A stretch of 64,000 nucleotides of DNA from Cyanobacteria bacterium PR.3.49. GTDB taxonomy: Bacteria > Cyanobacteriota > Vampirovibrionia > Obscuribacterales > Obscuribacteraceae. Location of the stretch: contig PNKB01000001.1 in NCBI GenBank assembly GCA_013997645.1, forward strand, positions 1 through 64,000. The letters are read 5' to 3'. Below the pieces are notes generated by a model, which worked only from the letters and a program-made list of their open reading frames with translations, made no database searches and was not told the origin of the DNA. A program made the translations under genes and the position numbers. Positions 16,935 to 27,500 of the stretch are shown here, in pieces (the first letter of the stretch is position 1; every line of letters starts with the position of its first letter).

Positions 16935-18500
16935 ATGAGCGCAAAACGCAAAGATGGGCGGAATCCCGATTCGGGCAGCACCGCCCACGGTGAGGCTGCG
17001 CCGTCGGACGACGACGAAACCGTCGAAACAAACACCAGTGCAAACAGCGATCCGGAATTGATCCGCGGCAAAGTGCTCGAGGGCAAGTACGAGATTTTGT
17101 CGCACCTGGGCAGTGGTGCTATGGGTGCAGTATACAAAGCTCGCCATGCAGTGCTGAACAAAGAGGTGGCGGTGAAGGTCCTGATCGCAGCGGCACTGGA
17201 CGATCCGGTTAAGAAAAAACGCTTTATGCGTGAGGCAAAAGCTCAAGGCGGACTGACGCATAGAAACATAGCGGCTGTGCATGATGTCGGTCTGACGGAA
17301 AAAGAACAGCCGTTTTTTGTCATGGATTTACTCGTTGGTGAAAGTCTCGAAGAGCATCTGGAAAAAAACAAGTCGCTCGAATTCCATGAATTTGTCGCCA
17401 TTTTCGAACAAGTCGCACGAGCGCTGCATCACGCTCATACGAAAGGAATAATTCACCGAGATATAAAGCCGAGCAATATTATGCTGCTTGATACCAAAGA
17501 CACGGAGGATGGAGAAATTCATGCTCTCGTTGTCGATTTCGGAATCGCGGTGCACAGTCAAGAAGAACTTACAAAACTGACTAAAATCGGCTATATCGTG
17601 GGCACTCCTCACTACATGAGCCCAGAGCAAATCGAGGCAAAAACGCTCGATGCAAGATCTGACATCTACAGTCTCGGTTGTGTAATGTATGAAGCCTTGA
17701 GCGGCAATGTACCCTTTTTGGGAATGAACGCGGCCGCCACCATGGCATTGCACCTCGCGCAAAAACCTGAGCACATCACTTCGTTCACTACCAAGTCGCC
17801 CTTGCCTGCTGCGCTGGCAGAGCTAATCATGCGCTGCATCGAGAAGGATCCGGCCATGCGTTTTTCTTCTGCAAAGGAAATTGCTGTTCAATTGAGTAAT
17901 TTGAAACTCGCCGACTTAAGTGCCGGAAAAGAAAAAGAACAAAAAGAGAAAACTCAAGAAACAAATTTCGTTGCTGTTGCCGGCAAAGAGCATACGAGCA
18001 AGAATCCCGCACACGCTCCTGCACCTGTTGGCGACAATATCGAATTGGTTGCCGGTCAAGACTTAAAGGAAGTAGAGCGCGAATCGACGGAAACGTCCTC
18101 AACTTTTTCTGAAAAAGTTGAGGACAGTGTTCCCGATAGCACACCTAATCGGATGCTGGACAAATCCTCAAGTTCCGAATCGCAGACATCGGCAGAAAAG
18201 CAAGCGGCAACAAATATTTTGCCAACGCCTCAGGTCAATGCACCAGCGGACAAAATGCTCGATAGAAGCGAGGTAATTACGATCGTCACGGTAATAGTCT
18301 GCGGGATAATTCTCTGGCCGGCAAACGGAAGGCTTTCAGTGCCTCCGGAAATGCGCGCCAGTGATAGCGAATTACTGAACGGGGTAATTGCAATTTGGAA
18401 TCACTTCACACTGCATGTCGGCTGGCAGTGGATTGTGTGGGTCGCAATTCTGTTCCTAATTGGAAAAGGAGTGAAAGGACTCTTGCGTTCTCAAAATTAA
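16935..18500 (+). CDS. Ser/Thr protein kinase with C-terminal membrane hairpin
   Basis: Hanks-type kinase of 521 aa. Hydrophilic N-tail 1-45; kinase domain about 50-320 with GSGAMG 59-64, Lys81, HRDIKPSN 174-181, DFG 201-203 and GTPHYMSPEQ, all intact. A Ser/Glu/Lys-rich linker of about 120 residues follows. Two hydrophobic segments near 445-461 and 494-510 would anchor it as a hairpin, leaving no large outer domain, so it is unlikely to be a classical PASTA-type receptor kinase. Starts with ATG 11 nt after the FHA gene, in one transcript. Phosphorylation of, or signalling through, the FHA protein is the natural inference. Confidence 0.93.
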   Translation: MSAKRKDGRNPDSGSTAHGEAAPSDDDETVETNTSANSDPELIRGKVLEGKYEILSHLGSGAMGAVYKARHAVLNKEVAVKVLIAAALDDPVKKKRFMREAKAQGGLTHRNIAAVHDVGLTEKEQPFFVMDLLVGESLEEHLEKNKSLEFHEFVAIFEQVARALHHAHTKGIIHRDIKPSNIMLLDTKDTEDGEIHALVVDFGIAVHSQEELTKLTKIGYIVGTPHYMSPEQIEAKTLDARSDIYSLGCVMYEALSGNVPFLGMNAAATMALHLAQKPEHITSFTTKSPLPAALAELIMRCIEKDPAMRFSSAKEIAVQLSNLKLADLSAGKEKEQKEKTQETNFVAVAGKEHTSKNPAHAPAPVGDNIELVAGQDLKEVERESTETSSTFSEKVEDSVPDSTPNRMLDKSSSSESQTSAEKQAATNILPTPQVNAPADKMLDRSEVITIVTVIVCGIILWPANGRLSVPPEMRASDSELLNGVIAIWNHFTLHVGWQWIVWVAILFLIGKGVKGLLRSQN

Positions 18501-18502
18501 CA

Positions 18503-18522
18503 GGGAGCGCTTTCGCCCTCCC
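18503..18522 (+). terminator. Possible terminator hairpin between convergent genes
   Basis: GGGAG (18503-18507) can pair with CTCCC (18518-18522), with GCG/CGC pairing inside the loop. A T-rich tract comes only about 13 nt later. It lies between the stops of the kinase (18500) and the convergent VIT gene (18551), where a terminator is expected. The weak T-run keeps confidence low. Confidence 0.3.
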
Positions 18523-18550
18523 CGTGTTGCCCTTCGTTTTTAAAGATCGG

Positions 18551-21500
18551 TTAGCTGAACATGTTGGCGTCTCTTGCTGAGGCGACAAACCAGTTCACCA
18601 AACCCGGCACAGAAAACGCGAGGATCATGATGCCGATGCCGAAAGCTATGCGTTGATTTGAATTCAAGCATAGATTCAAGCCCGGCAACTGAACAGCGAT
18701 TCTGCGTTGGAAAAAACCGTGCATCATCAATGCGAATCCGACCAGCATTCCACCCATCTCAACCAGATTGGAGAAGATATTGAGCAATGCTTCCAGATTG
18801 GCCAGGTTGTTGACACGCACTGTCCCGGCAGTATTAATACCTGTGACGTAGGTAGCATCGTCGCCTTGCGGCCCGATTGTGCCGTTGGTGGCACCTTGCA
18901 ATTTCGGGCTGTCTTCGTCGTACGAAGGCTCAGGCTGGGAGCCCAGAGTTAGATTGCTGCCAAGTTCTCTGTGCTGAACGATAGCTGAGCTGACCGCGGT
19001 CACCAGTCCATATGTTGCAGCAATGGTGGCAGCACGCGACGCCTTGCGCTCTGATATCAACTGATCGCAATAAGCGTTGGCATGCAATGCCATCAACTCG
19101 GCAGCCTCTTTTGGTGTTGCCATGCGGCAGGTCGGCTTATCTGTTGTTTCAGCCAGCGCTACAGCATAGTTGACTCTGTCATTCTTCCAGCGAGAAACAA
19201 AACTCTCGATGTCCTTGCCCAGTGACACACCCTTGGGAATCTGCGTGAATGGACCGATCTCCGAGTGATTCTTGAAAAATTCAAGGGTGTCCGTTTCTCC
19301 GCTGTCGATCGAATATTCATAGAAAGCAGGAATATTCGAATATTGAGACATGATGTAAATCTCGCGGTTGAATGCCGGCTGTGGCCCGTGGATCCACAGA
19401 ACAGCACCGTTGGCACTCTCACCTGCAAGTTCCGAGGCTTTCACTACAGCCTGCAAATTATCCTGACCCCCGACGAATTTCATATCGGTGATCAGCTTGA
19501 TACCGCTTTCTAAAGCCAGAGGCTCAAGAACTTTCTTCTGCTCTTCTGATGCCACCATTACTGAGGTAATCACGCCCTTAGGTATGCTTCTCAGTGCAGC
19601 AGTAATCTGATCCGCCTGTTTCGCCAGGGCGGAAGAACCGTCCAGCACCACAATCAAATTCTTTGGCGGTTTGACACTGATTGGTTTGATGGTTTCAACC
19701 ACATATCTTTTGGCTACCTGACCTTTCTTGAGTGCCTGGGCGATCTTCAACTTCTTCTTGGCTGCGGGTTTAAGAATTCTGGCAACGTCCTCCAATTGCT
19801 GCCGCACTCCGCGCGACCCATCGATCATTACTACTACTTGTTGCGGCTTTCCATCCTCCTCTGCGAGTTCTGCTTCGGCTTCCGCTTGTGCGGCCAGATC
19901 CTGCTCTTGTTTCCTTCTTATTTTTTCTTTTTCCTCCTGTTCTTTTAGTTTTGTAGAAATCATGTCTAAGACCGCAACTTGCTCCATCTTCGCAGGCAAC
20001 TGCGCCGAGATGCCTGTTTCCGTTCCTTTCAATTCCTCCTTGCTGAGCGGTCCGGCAATGATATGTTGACCCGATGTGCTCAACGAATGTCTCAACTTCG
20101 AGCTGTGAGCTTTCAAATTCATTGGTGACTTCAAGCGCAGCATATGCTCACCGTCCAGGGTAAAGTTAGCGGCAACAAATCGGGGTATAGGTAATGCGGC
20201 TTGGGACGCGCTCTCCGCTTTGAGAGGCACAACCATCGTTATGCGCACCTTCAGCTCCTGATCTTGCTCCACGGGATAACAATGAAGCAAAAATCTGCCG
20301 TGACCGACTGGAGTGAGCATAGCCGGGCAGTAGTGATCGGCTTGCACCCAGCTTTGATCCCCTTGTCCTTTTTCACTGACAGAAACAGCTATACGAGCGT
20401 CCGTCGCCTCTCCGTTGACCCAGAGCGTCATGCCTGTTACGGCTGTGCCGGCGGGCAAGGCAATTTCAGCGCGAGCCTCCTGCGGTCCTGCTGATTCATT
20501 CTTGAATACATATGTCCAATTTACGGTCGATGTTAGAGTCGCCGGACTTAGCGCACCACTCACAAGTGAGCGCGCGAGAGTCAGCCCTTTGACTGGTTCT
20601 CCGACAACGTGCCTTCTCAAATAATCATCCGACATTGCCGAGAGATCGCCGGTGTTCACGTCTCTAAACGGCTTGCCCGTGACGGCGAAATACAGCTGTC
20701 TCTGAGTGGTCAGTTTGATAGGAAAAAATAATCCAGCCAAACCCACCGCTCTGTCATCAGTACATTCCATGCGCAATTGCGGCTCAACATTCAGAGTACG
20801 CAAAACTCTCAGTCCGCGCTCGCGCTCTGATTTATCGTTTGCAACTGCGCTCTTCTCAGCAATGCGAACATAAAACGACCTGACTTCGGTGGCACATAAA
20901 GCGGCAATCGAAAGTATGATCCCGAAAGTGGAAAACATCAGAACTTGCGCTCTGGAAGAGCGAAAGTCACGAGCCAGGCGAAAGCGGTTGATTTGAAAAA
21001 CGGCAATCAACATCGAAACAAAAGTGAAAGAGCTAAGTGCGCTAAAGCCTGTCTCAAAAGTAGTGCCGATTCGTGACTGCAAGGTATCGCAGCCGACAAT
21101 CAAGGCAGCCGTGCTGACCACGCAGAGCGTCAAGGCAGCGCCGACTGCCGATCCAGCAAGCAGACCTCTCACTAATGAAAATCTGTGGTCGTCTCGCTTT
21201 AGGGAGCGCCACATTCTCAAATTGGCAACTGGTATCATAAGCGCAAAAGCGATTTGAAGGCCGGTCTCAAGCGGATGATTCAGCAAAACCAGCGTTAGTC
21301 TCTTTGCCGCAAATGCACATCCGGTGAGCAGCATTCCGAATGGTATCACAACTCCCAATGTAACGATGCAAAGATCGTAGAATGAAAGAGGTATATTCCA
21401 CTTCAGATTTAGTCTTGGCGGCACACCTTTCTGCTTATAATCAGCATCGGCATCATCACCAAAAGCGCCTGCACTGCCGGCAGTATTGAATTCGGTACCG

Positions 21501-21607
21501 TCAGCAATATCATTTGCAGCCGCTACTGCCGTACTTCCTTTTCTTCCTTTTCTGCTCGACTTTCTTCCGGATGCCTCAAGGGATTCGTCATGTATATCAT
21601 CGCTCAT
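18551..21607 (-). CDS. Large polytopic membrane protein with VIT domain (PEP-CTERM/exosortase-associated type)
   Basis: Start ATG at 21607 follows GGAG by about 10 nt, giving 1018 aa; an upstream ATG at 21631 has no SD. A disordered N-tail is followed by about five TM helices (residues 80-245), then the segment LYFAVTGKPFRDV. A VIT-like domain follows (TVNWTYVFKNESAGPQEARA...LPAGTAVTGMTLWVNGE). Next come a Gln/Glu coiled coil (KLKEQEEKEKIRRKQEQDLA) and a vWA-like alpha/beta region (NLIVVLDGSSALAKQ) whose MIDAS-type DxSxS is altered to DGSSA. Two C-terminal TM helices end the protein. The layout recalls VIT-domain membrane proteins of exosortase systems. No exosortase or sorting tag is visible here. 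Function unknown. Confidence 0.8.
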   Translation of the reverse strand: MSDDIHDESLEASGRKSSRKGRKGSTAVAAANDIADGTEFNTAGSAGAFGDDADADYKQKGVPPRLNLKWNIPLSFYDLCIVTLGVVIPFGMLLTGCAFAAKRLTLVLLNHPLETGLQIAFALMIPVANLRMWRSLKRDDHRFSLVRGLLAGSAVGAALTLCVVSTAALIVGCDTLQSRIGTTFETGFSALSSFTFVSMLIAVFQINRFRLARDFRSSRAQVLMFSTFGIILSIAALCATEVRSFYVRIAEKSAVANDKSERERGLRVLRTLNVEPQLRMECTDDRAVGLAGLFFPIKLTTQRQLYFAVTGKPFRDVNTGDLSAMSDDYLRRHVVGEPVKGLTLARSLVSGALSPATLTSTVNWTYVFKNESAGPQEARAEIALPAGTAVTGMTLWVNGEATDARIAVSVSEKGQGDQSWVQADHYCPAMLTPVGHGRFLLHCYPVEQDQELKVRITMVVPLKAESASQAALPIPRFVAANFTLDGEHMLRLKSPMNLKAHSSKLRHSLSTSGQHIIAGPLSKEELKGTETGISAQLPAKMEQVAVLDMISTKLKEQEEKEKIRRKQEQDLAAQAEAEAELAEEDGKPQQVVVMIDGSRGVRQQLEDVARILKPAAKKKLKIAQALKKGQVAKRYVVETIKPISVKPPKNLIVVLDGSSALAKQADQITAALRSIPKGVITSVMVASEEQKKVLEPLALESGIKLITDMKFVGGQDNLQAVVKASELAGESANGAVLWIHGPQPAFNREIYIMSQYSNIPAFYEYSIDSGETDTLEFFKNHSEIGPFTQIPKGVSLGKDIESFVSRWKNDRVNYAVALAETTDKPTCRMATPKEAAELMALHANAYCDQLISERKASRAATIAATYGLVTAVSSAIVQHRELGSNLTLGSQPEPSYDEDSPKLQGATNGTIGPQGDDATYVTGINTAGTVRVNNLANLEALLNIFSNLVEMGGMLVGFALMMHGFFQRRIAVQLPGLNLCLNSNQRIAFGIGIMILAFSVPGLVNWFVASARDANMFS

Positions 21608-21799
21608 ATGCGTTTCTCCGCTCCTGCGCAAGCAAAAGACATCGGCGAAAAGACGTGCACTAAATTATGCAACATTGTGCATCGCCAGAAGAGATGCTTG
21701 ATACAGATGTGAGTTGTAGATTAGTAAGTTAGCGCCGGAAAACCCAGCGTCGCCAATGTAGCGTGAATGCAACGCAGAATCGATAGGGTTAACCCTGAC

Positions 21800-24484
21800 T
21801 TAGTTCGAGGCATCTGCCTCGACGGCCTTGACTGGATTAATTGCCGCCGCTCGTGCTTGCAAGTCGGCAGCGTCTTTACCGCGTCCAAGCTGTTTCAAGA
21901 CATTGGCAAGACTCTCGAGACACTGCTTCATCAGAAGACTATTTGACGAACCTCGCTCCAAAATTGCGATCGCTTTATTCAAGCTGCGCTCGGCGCCTTC
22001 GCCATTGCCCAACTTGAACTGTGCATTGGCAGTATCCCTGTAGAGTGCAGCCAAAGATGGACTTCTGCTGCCATAGAGTTTGACCGCCGTCTTCAGCGCT
22101 TCTTCATAAGCTCCAACTTCTTCTTGTTGCATTCCGCAAGTCGAATAGGCTCTCGCCAACTTTTGCTGACGGCGAACATAAGCAAAGGGCTCACCACATC
22201 GCAAGTTGATCGCCGCGGCACGCTTTAGCAACGGTATCGCTTTCGGTGCCACCGTAGGATCTTGCGAATAGCACGTGGCGACTATGGAAAGCAAATTGCT
22301 GAGCTCCCAATAATTTTTCGACTCTCTGCGCTCGTTCTCTTGAAGCGCTTCGAGTGCCGGCTTCAATGCTTCATGGTAGTCTCTCATGTACAGCTTCAAG
22401 AATGCATGAGTAACAGCCATTTCCTTTTCCTGCGTTTTTTCCAAAATCTCCTGCGACAGTTGCGCATACTTTTGCGCGTTTGGAGTGTCACCCTTAGAGC
22501 TGTAAAGTTCGGCTATTTGAAAGCATATAGAACCAGCGATATAACTGTTGGAATCAGGCCCGCCGGCCAATTCCAATTCCTTTTGCAGGGCCAGAATCGC
22601 CTTATCGGAATTTCCATGAAGTTGAAAAAAGTGCGCCGCATCGCTAAGATAATCCGCTCTCTCGAGGGGAGAAACAGTAGGAGAATTCTTCAGCAACTTC
22701 TCGGCAGCTTCAAAGCTCTTCTCAGCAAGATCAGGTTGGCTTGTGGCAAGATAAGCAAGTGCAAGCGTATGCAAGACGCGACCGTAAAGCGGATGATCCT
22801 CACCAGTCAACTGCTTGCAAAGTTTGCGCGCGAAGGTGAGAATCTCCATGCAACGAAGAGCGTTTGGTCCTGTGATGATCGTAAACTGATTGCTGTCGGT
22901 TTTTCTCACGAGTAATTGGCGACAATCACCAAGCACCACCGCCAATTTTTTCTGCAGTTTCAACTCGAGAGCAGTGCGCTTTGGTCCGGCAGGAGGCAAC
23001 GAATCGAGCTGTTTTGCCAGCTCATCCAGAGAATTCTGTGCAATAGCAGCAATGCGATACGTGCGCAAGCCAATCTGAATTTCCTCAAGCGAAGCAGCGC
23101 GTTGGCTCTGATACTCCACGACCTTGTCCTTTTTGTCCAGGACCAAATTCAAATCCACCAATTGGTCTAAGGAAGCATTGATACGCGTAGGATCGCTGGA
23201 GCGCTGTGCCTGCTTGAGCGCCAATGTGAAATACGCTCCAGCGCGAGTAAAATCACCGTCGTCAAAGGCTTGCTGTCCGTTGTAATCCATTTCCGGCCAA
23301 CTCTTGACGCTCTCTTCTGCAAAGTATCGATCGAGTGCATGCCAGAGAGCAAAAGAACCAATCGTCACGCTAACAACAAACATGAGCCAGAAAAGCTTGA
23401 CAGGCATGCCTCTGCTCTTCTTCGCAGCAGCCCTGCTAAAGCCGAGATCAATCATGGCCTTCAATGCACCAAAGCCAACCATCTCGTCTTCGCGCCCGAT
23501 TTTAGAAAGCGCCTCATCAAGCTCTGCAACTGTCTGATACCGTCCAGCAGGCTCCTTCGCCATCGCTTTGAACAACACGGAATCCAGTTCCATTGCATAG
23601 GGAAGATCCAGGCGTCTAGAGCTTATAGAATCAGGCTGTTCATGCAAATGCATCTGAATTGTCTCAAATGCGGTCGGTCCTTGAAAGGGTGGTGCGCCTG
23701 CAAAAATCGCGTAAAGGACACAACCCATCGAATAAATATCTGATCGATGATCGAGCTTTTTGCCCTGGCATTGTTCGGGGCTCATATAGAGCGGGCTGCC
23801 GAGAATCTCTCCGGAGCGCGTGAAATTCTGCGCATCGGCATTATCCTGCTGCAAAATTTTGGCAATTCCGAAGTCGACGATTTTTACAAGTTCAACATCA
23901 GTCTGATCCTTCTGCAGAAGAATGTTGGCGGGTTTAAGATCCCGGTGCACGACTCCACTTTCGTGAGCGACAGCAAGAGCGCTGCACATTTGCCGCAAGA
24001 CGTTTATACCGCGCTCCAGACTGAGTGGACCTTCACTGGCTAAAACCTCAGCCAGCGACTTTCCTTCGATGTATTCCATCACCAGATACGGTGGTATCGT
24101 GTTGACGTTAAACTCGAACACAGTAACCAGATTAGGGTGTTTGAGGCGGCTGATTGTCTGCGCTTCTTGTTGAAAACGAGGCAAATCCTGAGTGGTGTGA
24201 CCTGATTGCAGAGGCATCATTTTGATGGCAACATTTCTGCCCAACGACAGGTCACGAGCCTGATAAACCACGCTCATTCCGCCGATACCCAGACGTTTTA
24301 AAATGCCATATTTGCCGTCTAAAATTTCGCCTACCAGCGAATCGGCGACTGCCGCCATGGGCGGCTCATCCGACGACCCGGTCCTTGCCTGGCTCTTTCC
24401 GGTTACATCCTGAGCAGAAGGCGGAGGACCCGCGCGCGGCGTTTTATCCTCCTCGATCGAAAATTCGTTCTCTTCAGGCTCCAA
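21800..24484 (-). CDS. Ser/Thr protein kinase with TM segment and long TPR domain
   Basis: 894 aa. Start is TTG at 24484 with GGAG 7 nt upstream. Kinase domain about 58-330: GIGGMS 66-71, Lys88, HRDLKPAN 180-187, DFG 204-206, GSPLYMSPEQC; catalytic residues complete. One TM at about 363-381, then about 500 residues of TPR repeats (for example LADKSFEAAEKLL-type units and YGSRSPSLAALYRDTANAQF) expected outside the cytoplasm. Same plan as the kinase at 11034-13202, including the CRGxxxDxRxDxYSMGC region, so the two are paralogues. A Gly/Pro/Ser-rich N-tail precedes the kinase. Ligand unknown. Confidence 0.93.
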   Translation of the reverse strand: MEPEENEFSIEEDKTPRAGPPPSAQDVTGKSQARTGSSDEPPMAAVADSLVGEILDGKYGILKRLGIGGMSVVYQARDLSLGRNVAIKMMPLQSGHTTQDLPRFQQEAQTISRLKHPNLVTVFEFNVNTIPPYLVMEYIEGKSLAEVLASEGPLSLERGINVLRQMCSALAVAHESGVVHRDLKPANILLQKDQTDVELVKIVDFGIAKILQQDNADAQNFTRSGEILGSPLYMSPEQCQGKKLDHRSDIYSMGCVLYAIFAGAPPFQGPTAFETIQMHLHEQPDSISSRRLDLPYAMELDSVLFKAMAKEPAGRYQTVAELDEALSKIGREDEMVGFGALKAMIDLGFSRAAAKKSRGMPVKLFWLMFVVSVTIGSFALWHALDRYFAEESVKSWPEMDYNGQQAFDDGDFTRAGAYFTLALKQAQRSSDPTRINASLDQLVDLNLVLDKKDKVVEYQSQRAASLEEIQIGLRTYRIAAIAQNSLDELAKQLDSLPPAGPKRTALELKLQKKLAVVLGDCRQLLVRKTDSNQFTIITGPNALRCMEILTFARKLCKQLTGEDHPLYGRVLHTLALAYLATSQPDLAEKSFEAAEKLLKNSPTVSPLERADYLSDAAHFFQLHGNSDKAILALQKELELAGGPDSNSYIAGSICFQIAELYSSKGDTPNAQKYAQLSQEILEKTQEKEMAVTHAFLKLYMRDYHEALKPALEALQENERRESKNYWELSNLLSIVATCYSQDPTVAPKAIPLLKRAAAINLRCGEPFAYVRRQQKLARAYSTCGMQQEEVGAYEEALKTAVKLYGSRSPSLAALYRDTANAQFKLGNGEGAERSLNKAIAILERGSSNSLLMKQCLESLANVLKQLGRGKDAADLQARAAAINPVKAVEADASN

Positions 24485-24593
24485 AAGAGTCTCCAGCTAT
24501 CAGATATTATCCAAGCGGCAGATAAATTCTCATGATCTATATTTGCTAATGTTCTATGCCCAGTTGTCTTAGACTCTAAGCCATAGCTTTAAT

Positions 24594-27500
24594 CTACAGC
24601 GGGGAGCCGACAGTGCCCATTTCGGGGGATTTCGCCCTGACGCTCGAGGGGATGACCCTGGACCTTATTCTGGAGAACAATTCTGCCAGATTATTGTGCT
24701 GGGATGGCAGATTAACTGCCGCCCTCAGGCTCTCCGTCGGGTTCGTAACCATACAATCGAATTTCTCGAATTCATCTTGCGTTTCATCATTGCTCAAGTG
24801 CTCAAAAAGCCACTCGAGCCCGTTTTCTTGCAGGAGCGCAAAGCTGCGGGCAAACAAATATGGGCCTCTGAACTGATACGGCAAATGCAAATCTATCCGA
24901 TGAAAACCTTTATCGATAGACCTTCCCTGCTCGAAACCACTTGTGGTGTCCTCTAGCTGGCAGCCTCTCAAAATCAATCGGCAATCATCGCTGTCCACCT
25001 GGTATGCATCTGCGATCACTGCTTCCACAAACGCACGCAATCTGGCACGGCGAGCTGAATTGTCGGTGCAGGGGGAGGGGAAACCTTCGGCCCGCAGCGC
25101 GTTATGATTACTCAATTCTGACACTGCGCTTATCAGAGGCGCACATTGAGACAACTTCTCCAGGTCAGGAATGAGACATTCCTTGAGGATAAACCAATTG
25201 AGGTTATTCGCCGAAAGACGCATGCGCAGCAAATAATCAAAGACATAGCTGTTAAGGCAGGCAAGCAACACACAAAGTCGATCGTGGTTATTTTGCGACC
25301 CTGTTGAAAGCACAGGCACCGAATTGCCGCACGGCCAGTCTCCTATCATCGCGGCAATGCACGAGCGAGCATTCGTAGATGCACCGACGGCAAGATAGCC
25401 AATTTTAGCTCCGCGCTCAGGTTGTATGGACAGGTAGTCAGCAAGGTCTATCGTGTATTGCGGAAACAGCGCCTTATTTCCAAAATCAACTTCGGCCCAT
25501 TCAGCGCGCCGCCCTTTTCCGCTCAACCAGGCTTTTTTCGCCCAATCGTACTGACCGATCATTCTTCCCTCATAGACAGGAAGCAGCACTCTTTCAATAT
25601 CGTCAACAGCCAGACCGGAATCTCCGTCTGCAGATTGCGTGTATTCGCCTGAATGGCGAGAGTGAAACATTTCAATCGGGCGCCAGGCACCTTTTATCCA
25701 GTGACCAAAAATATCCCGGACAAAACCACTTCGCTGCGCCGCCGAACTCTCGATGAAAAGCCGTGAATCATTGGTCATATCGAATTCCCTGCGAAAGGAA
25801 ATGGCTCGAGATTCGGCATTTTTATCCGAGACAGGGTTGCACTGCAATGCGCCTATCGATGTTGCAGTTGAACATATTTTTTCAATAAGCTGCAAATCTT
25901 GTACGCGAGTTACCTCAGTAAATGAGAGGCAATCTTGAGACAAACGTCTGAGAAGGCTGACATTGAAATTAACCGGCTTTTCAGCTAGCTGATCCGGAGA
26001 TACTCGCATAAAAGAACAGCTGACATTGCTCGTGGAGCCGCCTTTGATTGCGCCCATGGTGCAAAATTTGAAAGATCTGTGAATCGGGAATATTCCTTCG
26101 CGATTGTGATACCCGTGCAAGAATAACCAGCGGCAATGCCCGAGAAAAAGACGCCGCAACTCTGTAGCACCTTTATCGCTGTAGAGCCCGGATGGCACTA
26201 TCTGCGCCACCACGCCACCGGTTTTCAGAAGAAAATAGCTGAGTTCAAGGAAGAGCTTATAAGAGTTTGAATCTCCTCCCCCTTGGTGACAAAATAGCGT
26301 TTCCACTCGCTTGTCATCAACCATCCAGGGACGATCTGCGACCTTTTGCAAATAGTTCTTGAAGCCTTCATGATAGAGCTTGTAATAATTCCATTCTTCA
26401 GCAAGATTCGAGTCTTGCGCAATTAGCTGCTCTTGGCGCAAAAGCGCAGCTTGTTTTCCCAAAGTCATGAAATCAGGGTCCCAGCGAGAGAAAAATTCTC
26501 TTGAATTAGCTTTCTCAATTTCCCACGGCGGATTCGTGATTACTGCATCGAAGCCCGGGTTATCGCCAGAAAATACCTCTGCAAATTCAAGGTCCCAGTG
26601 AAAGAAGTTCAACCTCGCTCTAATATGTTCGACCGGAACATCGTCTGCAAACAAGGCGATTAAATTACCGAAGAATTGCAAGCAAACAGTATCCCTGCGT
26701 TGCCTTTCGCTGGAAGCTGGCCCTTCCTTTTCAGCAGGACTTCGCCACAACCCCAACAAAGCGTTTCCATGCCGCAAATTCTCGAATAGAGACGCTTCCG
26801 AGACAGGCAATCCGCAGCGATGCGCCAGGCCTATTCTCGCCAATTCGACTGCAGCACTGTCGACATCCAATCCGTACAAGCAATTTCGTGCCACTGCTAT
26901 CGATATCAGTCTTTTCAACTGCACCGGGTCGGATTTATTCAAACATTCACGAACCGAAAATGCATCCGCCGAAGCAGGAACACGCTCAATCAGTGCATTC
27001 CAGTCCGCGTCGCGGTTGCAGATGGACAATCGCTTTAAAATACATTCAGACAACACATCCAATGTCGTGCGAAGAAATGTTCCCGCTCCCATCGACGGAT
27101 CGACGATGCGCAACCTCAGAATTCGCTCAACCGAAACCATAGAATCAGCACGAGAAGGAAGCGAGGCCGGAGACTTTTCCGATGACGCATCATCTGGATT
27201 TCCGGTTAGCAGCGGCAACAGCGCACGAATTGTCACATCTCGCGCCAGAGAATTCGGGGTATAAAACACACCACGCTTTCGCTTCTCATTGACTGATTCA
27301 ACCAGTTTGAAGGCGCCCAACTTTCCTGTAAGTCGCATCTCCAACAATTCTTCATACGCATTCGAAAGTTCGGCAAAGTCAAGTTCGGAGCCTTTTTTTG
27401 CAGCGAGCAACCGGACCACAAGTTTTCTGACTGTTTCAAATACCAGAGATGAGTAAGCAGGCTCATGCTCTATGGCGCAATCACGTAATTTTGCGTTGAG

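Noticed and set aside
22262-22915. 217-codon plus-strand frame opposite the kinase-TPR gene
   Set aside because: Complement of TPR coding sequence; composition and lack of SD mark it as a shadow.
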